Positions 24,887 to 33,672 of a DNA stretch of 42,316 nt are shown one piece after another; the first letter of the stretch is position 1; every line of letters begins with the position of its first letter. This DNA comes from a virus, in the IMG/VR virus record IMGVR_UViG_3300017706_000182, positions 1-42,316 of that record; one strand, 5' to 3'. A model generated the notes under the pieces. That model made no database searches. It saw only the letters and a program-made list of their open reading frames with translations, and was not told where the DNA came from. Made by a program: the position numbers and the translations under genes.

Positions 24887-25388
24887 AGTATAAGCTCCAG
24901 TTCTCTTGGTATTTTTTATATTTACTTTTTGATGTGTGCTCAGGGTTTAGCTTGATCGATACACCGTTGATTTCATTGCGTGGTATCATCCACCACATCT
25001 TCGCAGGTCCAACATAACAACCTACCACATCAATCGAATCACACATAAGGTCTTTGTTCCTGCATCCTGTGCTAGTATTAATTTGATAGCTTTCACCTGG
25101 TGTCTTTGCGTTGGTCGATTTAATCTGTACCTTGAGTGTACCTGCTGGACAAGTGACGATGAAGTCCCAAGGCATAGGTGTAGTAGGTACATGAGGTTCG
25201 AAGTTACGCTCTAAGCATTCAGTTATAAACCTAGACTCTGCTATCGCACCAATTCTTTGTGATTTAGATGTTGGCATATCTTGTTGTTGTTGTTTCCAAT
25301 CCCACGGGACGTCTAAGTCGATGGTATCGTAGAGTTTAGCTAGACTCAAGTAGTAATCATATTGTAGTTCTAGTGTGTCTGTGCCCAT
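24879..25388 (-). CDS. PD-(D/E)XK endonuclease-like protein
   Basis: The protein has 169 residues. Residues 44-92 fit the PDDEXK_5-type pattern: QRIGAIAESRFITECLERNF (E51), PMPWDFIVTC (D75) and TLKVQIKST (Q88, K90). Later GESYQINTSTG, IDVVGCYVGPAKMWWMIP and an SLYYE-type end follow the same fold. The catalytic set D-QxK is complete. Its role is not known; it could trim host DNA or resolve branched DNA, but T7-like phages already have endonuclease I (29987-30502). It overlaps the DNA polymerase gene by 19 bp. Confidence 0.75.
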   Translation of the reverse strand: MGTDTLELQYDYYLSLAKLYDTIDLDVPWDWKQQQQDMPTSKSQRIGAIAESRFITECLERNFEPHVPTTPMPWDFIVTCPAGTLKVQIKSTNAKTPGESYQINTSTGCRNKDLMCDSIDVVGCYVGPAKMWWMIPRNEINGVSIKLNPEHTSKSKYKKYQENWSLYYE

Positions 25389-27244
25389 GACTCTCCTATC
25401 TTAGCTTCACCATCAAGCATTACATTTAGCTTCAACTCTAGTCCTGCTGCTTTGATAGCCAAGACTGCCAACTCACCGAAGTGCTGTGCTTTCTCAGGTA
25501 ATACTTCTGCTTGGAACTCATCATGTACATTAGCTACAAAGCTGTACTCTCTACCGTGTTGCCACTTCATTGAGTTCATCTTATGAAACAGTTGTATCAG
25601 TGCTACCTTCATACACACAGCACCTGCACTCTGTAACAACATATTAAGTGCGGAGTGACTAGAGCGAACAGGCAGTACCCGACCATCTAATCCAATCAGC
25701 TTACCCTCAGCTGCTACCTTCCTCTGTACATCTGCTTGTAACTTCTTCAGTGCAGGCAGGTTGTTTAAGAACTTACGCTTTAACATCTGTCCTTCTTTAG
25801 CAGAACCTCCTACTATCTCTCCGATCTTAGCGTCACCTGCTCCGTAAAGAAAAGCGTAGATGAATGTCTTGGCTTGGTCACGAGTCTCCAGTCCTGCTGC
25901 TTCTTGGTTGAGTGTATGAATGTCTCCTTCTACTACTGTCTTGGCGTAAGCACCTCTGTCGTAGAAAGCTAAGTAGTGAGCAAGCATCCGTAGTTCTAAC
26001 CCTGCTGCATCTGTCCCAACTAACTTGTATCCCTCACCTGCTTTGAATAACTCACGACACTCCTCTCCGTACTCAGCACGACACGCAGGTACTTGTGCTA
26101 CATTAGGATTCTGATGCGTACATCTACCTGTTACTGCACCGTTGGTGTTGACTCTACCGTGTATCCGTCCGTCCTTCTGTAGTTTTAACCACGCTTGATT
26201 GCCTTCTGCTAGTTGTCCTAACCTCTTGGTAACTAACAAGTAATCACATAGTACCTCAGCGAACGGATGGTCTATACCTCTAAGTACACCTTCGTCTACC
26301 TTCGGAGTCTTAGCATCAGGTTCTTTAGGTAAGTCGTATCCTAGTTCACCTAATCGTTCAGCTATTTGCTTACGGCTGCCAGGATTGAACAAGGTAGTCT
26401 TAGTCTTAGGTGCTAACTGTACAGCTTCTTTAACTAAAGTCTGTTTTAAGTTACGACTCTTCAGTTGTTGTTTAAGTGCTGTCTTGGTCGGAGCTGTAAT
26501 AACTTCAATACCATCTTTACAATCTAACTCTAAGCACCAACCACTCGGAGTCTTCATCTCTTCTGTCTTGGATGGAAACTCTTTCTGTAATCTATCTAAC
26601 AGATCAGCACGACGACTAGCTAACACAAGCTCTAGCTTCTCTGCTTTATCTATATCAAACGCAAAGCCTTTCTTCTCTTGCAGTCTCATAAGGAAAGCGA
26701 ACCAGTGTTCCAGTGCTAACATCTCACCGCTCGGTTCTTTCTTCATCAAGTAATCAAACAGTAAGTGTGTTACAACTACATCACGCTCACAATACTTACG
26801 CATCTCGTCGTTGTAGCTGTCGAACGCACCGTCCTCCTCACCGTAAGTTAACTTGGTCAGCTTGCTCATTCGTTTACCCCAAGCTTTCAGTGAGTGGCTG
26901 CCTACTAAACTCTTATCAAAGTCCTTACGTAGGAAGTCATCGTTCCTTACATCAGCTACTATACACTTAGCCATGACCATCGTATCTAGTATTCGGATCA
27001 ATGGAGGTGCGAAGCCGTACAGTTTAGACAGAGCAGGTAGATCAAAACCTATGACATTATGTCCACAGATACGATCTGCTTTAGCTAACTCTCTTAGTCC
27101 GTTTTGTATACCGTCACCGTGATAGGTTACCATCTTGGCGTTCATTGGTTCGTAGATAGACAGGCAGTGTACCGTGTCAAGATCGGTCAAGTTCGACCAG
27201 TCCTGTATCTTATTAGTTTCTATATCAAAGAATAGTGTTTTCAT
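25370..27244 (-). CDS. Family A DNA polymerase with 3'-5' exonuclease (gp5-like)
   Basis: The protein has 624 residues (T7 gp5 704). Exonuclease motifs are LFFDIETNK (D7, E9), CGHNVIGFDLPAL and RDVVVTHLLFDYL. Polymerase motifs are VGTDAAGLELRMLAHYL (D412), RDQAKTFIYAFLYGAGDAKI and VHDEFQAEV (D575). It replicates the phage genome. A thioredoxin-binding loop like that of T7 gp5 is not obvious, in line with the shorter length. It overlaps the 111-residue gene by 4 bp. Confidence 0.96.
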   Translation of the reverse strand: MKTLFFDIETNKIQDWSNLTDLDTVHCLSIYEPMNAKMVTYHGDGIQNGLRELAKADRICGHNVIGFDLPALSKLYGFAPPLIRILDTMVMAKCIVADVRNDDFLRKDFDKSLVGSHSLKAWGKRMSKLTKLTYGEEDGAFDSYNDEMRKYCERDVVVTHLLFDYLMKKEPSGEMLALEHWFAFLMRLQEKKGFAFDIDKAEKLELVLASRRADLLDRLQKEFPSKTEEMKTPSGWCLELDCKDGIEVITAPTKTALKQQLKSRNLKQTLVKEAVQLAPKTKTTLFNPGSRKQIAERLGELGYDLPKEPDAKTPKVDEGVLRGIDHPFAEVLCDYLLVTKRLGQLAEGNQAWLKLQKDGRIHGRVNTNGAVTGRCTHQNPNVAQVPACRAEYGEECRELFKAGEGYKLVGTDAAGLELRMLAHYLAFYDRGAYAKTVVEGDIHTLNQEAAGLETRDQAKTFIYAFLYGAGDAKIGEIVGGSAKEGQMLKRKFLNNLPALKKLQADVQRKVAAEGKLIGLDGRVLPVRSSHSALNMLLQSAGAVCMKVALIQLFHKMNSMKWQHGREYSFVANVHDEFQAEVLPEKAQHFGELAVLAIKAAGLELKLNVMLDGEAKIGESWAQTH

Positions 27245-27576
27245 GATGCAATGTAGTCAACCATCCTAGCATCCTTAAATGCTTCTTCGAGCTTGATTAA
27301 TACTTCATCGTACTCGTCTTTATAACTGTCGGGTACTTCTATATCTCTCATAGGTTCAAGGTCGGATGCTTTTAAGGCTATACCCATATCTATAAGTTTA
27401 TCTGGATTCTTAACACCGTACACATTTTCCCCTAGTCTACCCCTATCTACCCACTGCTGTTGTATGGCGTTGTGTAAAGTGTAGAAGTTTCTGAAGTAAT
27501 GTTTTTCGTGATCATCTTTCCTACTACCAAATTTATTGTAGTCCTTTTGTATATATATTGTCTGATCTAGTCCCAT
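27241..27576 (-). CDS. Conserved hypothetical protein (MGLDxxIY type)
   Basis: The protein has 111 residues. It starts MGLDQTIYIQKDYNKFGSRK and has YFRNFYTLHNAIQQQWVDRG, a pattern like the phage proteins that begin MGLDMYL and contain a conserved Arg/His-containing helix. No function is established. It is coupled to DNA polymerase by ATGA overlap and to the methyltransferase by a 10-bp overlap. Confidence 0.65.
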   Translation of the reverse strand: MGLDQTIYIQKDYNKFGSRKDDHEKHYFRNFYTLHNAIQQQWVDRGRLGENVYGVKNPDKLIDMGIALKASDLEPMRDIEVPDSYKDEYDEVLIKLEEAFKDARMVDYIAS

Positions 27577-28532
27577 GTTAATTGTTCTCCTTGTTTAGAA
27601 TGGTTGGTTGTTAGTTGTTGTTGTATTAATGTTTTGAATGCTAACTCGCAGGTATCAGGTACTACTCCGTTGCCCAAGAGCCTAAGTCTGTCCACCCTGT
27701 GCTGAGTCCCATTAGTTGCTCCACCCAATTTGGATTGAGCTTCGGTGACAGTCCCTGCCTTGTCATGTCTCGCCCTAGACACTTCTGATTGCTGTCCGTT
27801 TTGTTCCTGCAACTTGTCGAGTGATGATCCTCCGCTTGCGGTGTTGCCCACGACCCGTGGTTCTTCCCACTCGTATTGCTCTTCTCCTGGTCTTGCAGGC
27901 CATTCATCTGATTCAAGTCTCTCCCCAAGCACTTCTGATTGCTCTCCTGCGCAGTTCTCGCTCCCTCGATGTGGTCGCTCGCTTGTGGTGTTGCCCAAGA
28001 TGAACACTCGTTTCCTTTGGTGTGGCGCGCCAACTTCTTCCGCACTGAATACTCCCCACGTACACGAGTAACCTCTTTCTTCCAAGTCTCCGAGGACATA
28101 TTTAAGTACCGGTTCTCCGTCTGCGGTCTTGGCTGAGATGATTCCTTCAACATTTTCGAGGAGCACATATCGTGGTCGCATAGCGGTAACTCCATCTGCG
28201 ATGAATGGGTAGAGGTGTCGTGGGTCTTCTGTTGCTTTTCGTTTTCCTGCACTACTGAATGGTTGGCAAGGGAACCCTGCACTGAGGATGGTAACTTTGT
28301 CACGAAGCTCTCGATATGGAAATGTTTTGAGGTCCGTGAAAATAGGACACGCATCCAAGAATCCCGCTTCCATTTTCGCAATAAGGTTGGCAACTGCATA
28401 GGCTTCGATCTCACAGTGAGCAACAGTTCGCAGGTTTGGAATAGCTCGTTTAAGTCCGATTCCGATTCCGTCGTACCCGCTGCACAATGAGACATAGGTA
28501 GGAATACTAGTGGTTTCTTTTTCATAGTTCAT
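27567..28532 (-). CDS. C5-cytosine DNA methyltransferase
   Basis: The protein has 321 residues. Motif I is LCSGYDGIGIG (16-26), motif IV AGFPCQPFSSAG with catalytic Cys89, motif VI LLENVEGI, motif VIII PHQRKRVFILG and motif X LRLLGNGVVP near residue 283. Motifs VIII and X bracket a Glu/Gln/Gly-rich stretch of about 100 residues that would hold the target-recognition domain. No restriction partner is nearby, so it probably protects phage DNA from host restriction. It lies between primase-helicase and DNA polymerase, which is not its place in T7, and both its boundaries carry a copy of the same direct repeat. Confidence 0.93.
   Translation of the reverse strand: MNYEKETTSIPTYVSLCSGYDGIGIGLKRAIPNLRTVAHCEIEAYAVANLIAKMEAGFLDACPIFTDLKTFPYRELRDKVTILSAGFPCQPFSSAGKRKATEDPRHLYPFIADGVTAMRPRYVLLENVEGIISAKTADGEPVLKYVLGDLEERGYSCTWGVFSAEEVGAPHQRKRVFILGNTTSERPHRGSENCAGEQSEVLGERLESDEWPARPGEEQYEWEEPRVVGNTASGGSSLDKLQEQNGQQSEVSRARHDKAGTVTEAQSKLGGATNGTQHRVDRLRLLGNGVVPDTCELAFKTLIQQQLTTNHSKQGEQLTWD
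27594..27626. repeat. Direct repeat at 3' end of methyltransferase gene (copy 2)
   Basis: TTTAGAATGG followed, after a 3-4 bp difference, by GTTGTTAGTTGTTGTTGTAT (27607-27626). The same two blocks end the primase-helicase gene at 28532-28561. The two copies are read in different frames, so this is a DNA-level, not protein-level, similarity. Confidence 0.8.
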
Positions 28533-28561
28533 TTAGAATGGGTTGTTAGTTGTTGTTGTAT
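28532..28561. repeat. Direct repeat at 3' end of primase-helicase gene (copy 1)
   Basis: TTTAGAATGG joined to GTTGTTAGTTGTTGTTGTAT (28542-28561), covering the last codons of the primase-helicase gene. The partner copy at 27594-27626 lies 3' of the methyltransferase, so the two enclose that gene. Confidence 0.8.
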
Positions 28562-30119
28562 CTTCGAACACATTAGTGTCCTCCTTGTATCGTCCTGTGT
28601 CGTGGTCATAACCAAGAGTAGTACAATGTCCTGTCTGTCCGCTGAATCTATTCTTCAACACACGAACACGAGTCTCGTTGCTTGTTGTACCTGCCTGTTG
28701 ATTACGTTCCAATCCAATTACCATGTCACTTAGCTGTGCGATTGCTTGACTGCCCCGTAGATGGTGAAGACTTACTCGTCCTCCTTCTTCGTGACCATTG
28801 TCTACTCGCTTTAAATGTGATACTAATATCATTCCACATCCTGTCTCTTCAACTAGACTTCTAAGTTTAGTCATGGTGTTATCAATTAACCGTCGTTCAT
28901 CATCTCCTTGGATACCACTGATAACAATCGATAGATGATCTAAGAATATCCACTTACAATCGAATCCTTTAATCAAGTATCTGATCTTACTCAGTAGGTT
29001 GTCACTATCCATTGATCCGAAGTGGTCGTAGGTATAGAACTTACCGTTACCTACTGTCTCTTCAAATGCAGGTAACAAAGCTTCTTGTTCTACCTCATCC
29101 TCTTCTAAGTGTAACGGTTTGTTTAAGTGAATACCCATGATACCAAGACAAGTACGCCTGACGGATTCCTCTAACGCTATATAACCTACCGTCTCGCCAA
29201 GACCCAGTAGATGATGAGCTATCTCACGACAGAACAGAGACTTTCCTATTCCACTGCCCGCGCATACCGTAACTAATTCTCCTAGTCTCATGCCGTGGGT
29301 TAACTCATTTAAGCTGAAGTAAGGATACGGTACTGCTTTGTGTTCGTCGCGATTGCTCACTAAATCCCACAACTCTTTACCGTTTACTATTCCATCAGGT
29401 CGGTACTCTCTTGCGTCATATAAACAACTGATCAAGTCCTTCGACTTACCACTGGTCAACATATCATTAGGGTCTTTGAGTGGTAGTTCTGCTATGTATC
29501 CCTTGCCAGGAGTAAGGAGTGCTGCACATTCAGCTGCCCCTTTCCTTCCGACATCATCCATATCAAAACAGAAGACTACTTTCTCGTACCGTTCTAACCA
29601 ATCGATAGCTTGTGCTACATATTTTTTTGCAGCTCCTGCACCATTAGGTACGGACACTACAGGCCACTTGTTATCCATAGCTTGACTGACACTAAGTGCA
29701 TCGATCTCTCCTTCAGTGACAACCACTCGTCGTCCACCGTCTCGCCACAGGTGCTGACCGTACAATCCCATCAGCTCACCCTTCACTGCGAACTTCTTAT
29801 CTGCTCGCCTGATCTTTTGACCTACAGGTTTACCGTCTCGTGTCTTATAGTTAGCTATCTGTACCCACTCACCTTGGTCCTTACCTACCCAGTATCCCCA
29901 CTTCCGACACGTTTCTTCTGTCAAGTTTCGACGTGCTATAGCTTGTGGTTCTCCGTTAATGAAACTTGTTGGTGTTGGTGTAGTAGTCATACGTTGTCCT
30001 CCACTTCGTCCACTATGATCTTGGCAACTGAAACAATAGGAGCTTCCGTCATCGTTGAAGGCTCTTGCATCACTTGACCCACACTTGTCACAGGGTTGAT
30101 GTGCTTGGATAATAGCCAT
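28533..30119 (-). CDS. Primase-helicase (gp4-like)
   Basis: The protein has 528 residues (T7 gp4A 566). The N-terminal zinc site is C10/C13/C29/C32 (PCDKCG, YCFSCQ). A TOPRIM domain follows (VTEGEIDALSVSQAM, FCFDMDDVGRKGA). The RecA-type helicase has Walker A AGSGIGKSLFC (K293), IFLDHLS and RGSQAIAQLSDMVIGLERN. It ends in an acidic stretch with a terminal phenylalanine (NNPF), as in T7 gp4, where that tail contacts DNA polymerase. The start overlaps the end of the endonuclease gene by 133 bp; the zinc site fixes the start near this ATG. Confidence 0.95.
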   Translation of the reverse strand: MAIIQAHQPCDKCGSSDARAFNDDGSSYCFSCQDHSGRSGGQRMTTTPTPTSFINGEPQAIARRNLTEETCRKWGYWVGKDQGEWVQIANYKTRDGKPVGQKIRRADKKFAVKGELMGLYGQHLWRDGGRRVVVTEGEIDALSVSQAMDNKWPVVSVPNGAGAAKKYVAQAIDWLERYEKVVFCFDMDDVGRKGAAECAALLTPGKGYIAELPLKDPNDMLTSGKSKDLISCLYDAREYRPDGIVNGKELWDLVSNRDEHKAVPYPYFSLNELTHGMRLGELVTVCAGSGIGKSLFCREIAHHLLGLGETVGYIALEESVRRTCLGIMGIHLNKPLHLEEDEVEQEALLPAFEETVGNGKFYTYDHFGSMDSDNLLSKIRYLIKGFDCKWIFLDHLSIVISGIQGDDERRLIDNTMTKLRSLVEETGCGMILVSHLKRVDNGHEEGGRVSLHHLRGSQAIAQLSDMVIGLERNQQAGTTSNETRVRVLKNRFSGQTGHCTTLGYDHDTGRYKEDTNVFEDTTTTNNPF

Positions 30120-30502
30120 GATTTAGGTATAACTTTGTTTGCATATTTAATTCCTTTCTTTTCGCACCAATGAGCGTAGGATGTTGAGCTTCCCTTTCGT
30201 ATCTTGTTAGCTGCATTCATGAACACCATTCTTATATCTAGGTGTGGATGTTGCTCGCGGACTAACAGATGTTTTGTCCTGTCCTCCGTGACCCATAACC
30301 CCTTGGCTTCAATGATGATGCCGTTGGGGAGTATGAAGTCAGGAGTGTAAGTCGATACTTTTTTATACTCAAGTTGTAATGTCTCGTATTGAAACTCAAC
30401 ACCACTACGCTGTAATTGATTTGCTAGTTTAGCTTCGAATCCAGAACGATAATTAGAAGTTCGCTTTGACGGTCTCTTCTTCTTCGCTTGTCTCTTCGGC
30501 AT
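29987..30502 (-). CDS. Endonuclease I (gp3-like Holliday-junction resolvase)
   Basis: The protein has 171 residues from the inner ATG at 30502; the open frame begins at 30532, deeper inside the SSB gene. T7 gp3 core is clear: YRSGFEAKLANQLQ (E23), YTPDFILPNG (D55), IIEAKGLW (E65, K67), KHLLVREQHPHLDIRMVF and SYAHWCEKKGIKYANKVIP. The spacing of D55, E65 and K67 equals that of T7. It resolves branched DNA and breaks down host DNA. The last 45 residues run into the primase-helicase gene and are probably not conserved. Confidence 0.93.
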   Translation of the reverse strand: MPKRQAKKKRPSKRTSNYRSGFEAKLANQLQRSGVEFQYETLQLEYKKVSTYTPDFILPNGIIIEAKGLWVTEDRTKHLLVREQHPHLDIRMVFMNAANKIRKGSSTSYAHWCEKKGIKYANKVIPKSWLLSKHINPVTSVGQVMQEPSTMTEAPIVSVAKIIVDEVEDNV

Positions 30503-31097
30503 CGAATACTTGGTCAAGGGTTTCACCGCCATTTGCTACGTATCCTTCTTCACTGGTAAACCCGAAAGACTCAGCAGCAATGTTACTCACTCCACCGTTG
30601 TTCAGCTCGATCACTTGCACTGCTTGCAACTCAAAGCTTACACCGAATCCAATCGAACCTACATAGTAAAACTTAGGACGAAAAGCTACATTAACTTTAC
30701 TTCCACCCCATACTTTTACATCTTCAGGTAACGCTTTACCTTGGGCATCGTACAAAGCAATGGATAAGTGATACTCAGTACCGTCCTTGCGTCGTCCACC
30801 TGCTTTAAGTTTGACCTTTGCTAACCAAGTACCATCTTCTTGTTCTTCAAGTGGCAAGTCTCGTTCGCTGATCTTCTTCTTAGAAGGGTTAGCTTCCTTA
30901 ACTGCTTGCAACTCCTGCTCGTACAACGGACGAATCTTATCTTTTAATAGCTTCGCTTGATCTCCATCGATTATTACATCACAGCTGTACGCTCCGTAAT
31001 CAGGTTCAAACCTTTTATTAGGTTCATTTAAGTGGCAGTACTTAGCTGTGCCTTTGACTTTGATTATGTCGTGTTTCTTTCTTGCTTGTATACTCAT
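30453..31097 (-). CDS. Single-stranded DNA-binding protein (gp2.5-like)
   Basis: The protein has 214 residues (T7 gp2.5 232). It has KGTAKYCHLNEPNKRFEPDY, YSCDVIIDGDQAKLL and VNVAFRPKFYYVGSIGFGVS, the OB-fold pattern of phage T7-type SSBs, then a strongly acidic C terminus ending in phenylalanine (SEEEETVKANF). In T7 this acidic tail with terminal Phe contacts DNA polymerase and helicase. It follows the RNA polymerase gene by 29 bp and overlaps the endonuclease I gene. Confidence 0.92.
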   Translation of the reverse strand: MSIQARKKHDIIKVKGTAKYCHLNEPNKRFEPDYGAYSCDVIIDGDQAKLLKDKIRPLYEQELQAVKEANPSKKKISERDLPLEEQEDGTWLAKVKLKAGGRRKDGTEYHLSIALYDAQGKALPEDVKVWGGSKVNVAFRPKFYYVGSIGFGVSFELQAVQVIELNNGGVSNIAAESFGFTSEEGYVANGGETLDQVFDAEETSEEEETVKANF

Positions 31098-31126
31098 TTT
31101 ATCTCTCGATTTATTTATTGTTGTTG

Positions 31127-33442
31127 TTAAGACAGCAGGTACATTGCTCGATCTATTTGCGAGACATCTAGTGCCCCAAGTTCAGGCAGGTCAGGCAGTT
31201 TTGCTGTCGGGTATTGATTCTGTAACTCACATCTGAACTCAGCTAGTAAGTCAACAGAAAAGAAAGTCTTGTATGTGTTTCGTACATCTTGGTGTACCTT
31301 TCGTGCGTTGGAAGCGTGACTGATAAAGCAGTCGTGAACAAAACCCATGTCGTACGCCATACCGTACGCTAAACGATGAACGATAGAAGCATCCAATCCG
31401 TGGATAAAGTTAGCAGTGATACTCTTTCGTTGTTGCTTCGGATCAATCTCATCAGTCGGTCCTTGGTATTCAATCTTAGTCTCTATATTACCTACAATCG
31501 TACGACATTGAATACGCTTAGTCTTTGTTAATCCTTGTACTACTTTAAAGCCTGACGGTGTAGTCCACCTTAACATCTCGTTACCTACTGCTGTAGTGCA
31601 CGGTCTAAGGAATCGTCTTACTCGGTCAACACTCTCCAACTCATCACGTGCTACCTCATTAAATTGCCTGGCTAAGTAATTGATACCGTCAATCTGTTCT
31701 CCATCTTCAAACGGATGATTGTCTTCGATGATAGATAAGAACCTACCCAACACAGGAAAGAATCCTTGACCGTACGGTTTATTCATAACAGCAGCTTTAG
31801 CCATAGCTCTAGTTACTCCGTACTTTAACCACTCACTTGCTATGTAACTTTCACTTGCTTGTTCTTTCAATCGTTCGTAAACAAGATCAGCTATGTGCTG
31901 GTACATATCTCCAACAGGTTGGTCAGGTACGATGTTGCAATGTTTAGCGTGTGTTGTATCTCTGAGTAGCAGGTGTAGTATTTGCATACCGTTATTACTG
32001 CAATCCATACGGACAGGAAAGTGTGAGGTGTATCCGTAACCTTCTGCTGTAAACTGTTGATACTCAAAACAAAACGCAAGAAATCCAAACGGTTCACCCG
32101 CTTCAGTCCACCAGTCGTTAGTCATAGGGTCTTCAGCACACTCCAGTATCTCCTGCTTACGACTATCTATCCAAGCTAACCGTTCGTTTAAACTACCCTT
32201 CACACCCCAAGCATTAGCACCGTGGATTAACACACGCTCCAGGTCCTCTTCATCTACTACTTGCTCACCTCTTCCAAACTGTAACAAACCTCTAGCTAAG
32301 TCGGAGCCTTGCGGATGGAGATAAGCTGGCATATAATACACACGACCTCTGTAATCTACGCGAGTAGGAAAGTAAACATCATCCCATTCACTATACTTCT
32401 TAGCTAAGTGCATGACTTTGGCGTGTTGTAGCCTTTTGCTACGTCTTGCTTCATTCATTCGCCTGATCTTATCTTGCTTACACTTCCAAATCCTTAACTC
32501 TTCAGGCTTCTCGTGTCCACCTTCAAGGTACGGTTGCATAGGCACTTCGTGAAACTCAAACACACGCTCCAAGTCCCAACACTTCTGTGCTACATCCAGT
32601 ATCTTTTTGTTGATCTTCCAAGGTACTCTTTGAATGTTGTTCACTGCCCCGTAAATGTTCTTCATGCTTGCAAACTCGTAGTTGCTACCGTTTACACGGT
32701 TCATTACAAAGCAGTCGTTAAAGGTTTCGTATCCACCTGTGTAAAAGTCTACCCAATCTCTAGGTTTATCAGGTAAAGCCATTCGCATAGGGTCTAACAT
32801 CTCACGCCACGCATCAAACCTTCGGACCCAATCAGTAAACTCTTTAGTAAGTACTACATCTTTACGCTTCTTTATACCCATGCGTTCAATTCTAAATTCA
32901 ATCAAGCCAGTGTGCTTCTGTATCTCTCCCAATAACCAAGCTCCTAAAGATACTTTGTGCCTTTTATCCCACACTTTAAACCGTCGGTTATTCTTCTCTA
33001 CTTTGTAGAACCTACGGAACTTAGACTGTCTGCTTTTCTTATGCTTGATGCCGTGCATCTTATTCTTAGGTACAGTCTCTTCAGCTACCTTCTGCCGTGC
33101 TATCTGTTCAAATGCTTTACCTATTTCAAGAGCAAGAGCAGTGAAGTGTCGGTCGGGTGCGTACATACGGTCTAACAAAGTCTTTAATCCTATATGTGCT
33201 ACCATTTGAGGGTGAAAGTCTGCGATATAACACAACCACAAAGGCATGGACGGACTATCTTCGCTGGTAAATCGGTTAAAGAAGTCTTCAATAGGTACGG
33301 ATAGCTCAGGTGCAAGCTTGCCAAGGATACGCTTACTGCTTTCCAATTCACTCGCTCTCTCCGCCTCCTTATAGAGTTGTTGGAACTGACGGTAAGTTGC
33401 CTTCCCCCATTCCTTCATCTCGTTCTCAGCTTTACTTGGCAT
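31127..33442 (-). CDS. Single-subunit phage RNA polymerase (gp1-like)
   Basis: The protein has 771 residues from the ATG at 33440-33442; the open frame extends 19 codons further to a GTG inside the previous gene, which is less likely. Catalytic residues are visible: RMDCSNNGMQ (D480), RAMAKAAVMNKPYGQG (K549, Y557) and VHDCFISHASNA (D704), matching D537, K631, Y639 and D812 of T7. DYRGRVYY is also present. It transcribes the middle and late genes from phage promoters. It is shorter than the 883-residue T7 enzyme, and the T7 C-terminal FAFA is replaced by MYLLS. Confidence 0.96.
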   Translation of the reverse strand: MPSKAENEMKEWGKATYRQFQQLYKEAERASELESSKRILGKLAPELSVPIEDFFNRFTSEDSPSMPLWLCYIADFHPQMVAHIGLKTLLDRMYAPDRHFTALALEIGKAFEQIARQKVAEETVPKNKMHGIKHKKSRQSKFRRFYKVEKNNRRFKVWDKRHKVSLGAWLLGEIQKHTGLIEFRIERMGIKKRKDVVLTKEFTDWVRRFDAWREMLDPMRMALPDKPRDWVDFYTGGYETFNDCFVMNRVNGSNYEFASMKNIYGAVNNIQRVPWKINKKILDVAQKCWDLERVFEFHEVPMQPYLEGGHEKPEELRIWKCKQDKIRRMNEARRSKRLQHAKVMHLAKKYSEWDDVYFPTRVDYRGRVYYMPAYLHPQGSDLARGLLQFGRGEQVVDEEDLERVLIHGANAWGVKGSLNERLAWIDSRKQEILECAEDPMTNDWWTEAGEPFGFLAFCFEYQQFTAEGYGYTSHFPVRMDCSNNGMQILHLLLRDTTHAKHCNIVPDQPVGDMYQHIADLVYERLKEQASESYIASEWLKYGVTRAMAKAAVMNKPYGQGFFPVLGRFLSIIEDNHPFEDGEQIDGINYLARQFNEVARDELESVDRVRRFLRPCTTAVGNEMLRWTTPSGFKVVQGLTKTKRIQCRTIVGNIETKIEYQGPTDEIDPKQQRKSITANFIHGLDASIVHRLAYGMAYDMGFVHDCFISHASNARKVHQDVRNTYKTFFSVDLLAEFRCELQNQYPTAKLPDLPELGALDVSQIDRAMYLLS

Positions 33443-33653
33443 CTTTATCTTTCTTAACTCTGATCGGCATATGATTAAACCACACACGAGGACGGACACG
33501 TGGAATGTCGCTTCTGACTACGTTTAAGTGTTTATCGTACTTCAACTCGGTGTTAGCCCAGAACAATTCACATCCATCAGTGACCATTTGCATGATCGTT
33601 TCAGCTTCTCTCTGTGTGATCTCGTGTCCGTCCTCGTCTTCGTCTTCGTCCAT
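33432..33653 (-). CDS. Hypothetical early protein
   Basis: The protein has 73 residues, with a very acidic start (MDEDEDEDGHE) and a basic end (MPIRVKKDKDAK). It overlaps the RNA polymerase start by 11 bp, so the two are probably coupled. In the middle is a helical stretch, IMQMVTDGCELFWANTE. I do not recognise the family. Confidence 0.65.
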   Translation of the reverse strand: MDEDEDEDGHEITQREAETIMQMVTDGCELFWANTELKYDKHLNVVRSDIPRVRPRVWFNHMPIRVKKDKDAK

Positions 33654-33672
33654 CTCTCGTTTGTTTGTTTGT

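Noticed and set aside
27662-28525. 287-codon minus-strand frame overlapping the methyltransferase
   Set aside because: The other frame has all C5-methyltransferase motifs. This one has no recognisable domain.
33443-33499. Upstream extension of RNA polymerase to the GTG at 33499
   Set aside because: It would overlap the previous gene by 68 bp and adds a hydrophobic stretch unlike the family. The ATG at 33442 gives a normal start and an 11-bp overlap.
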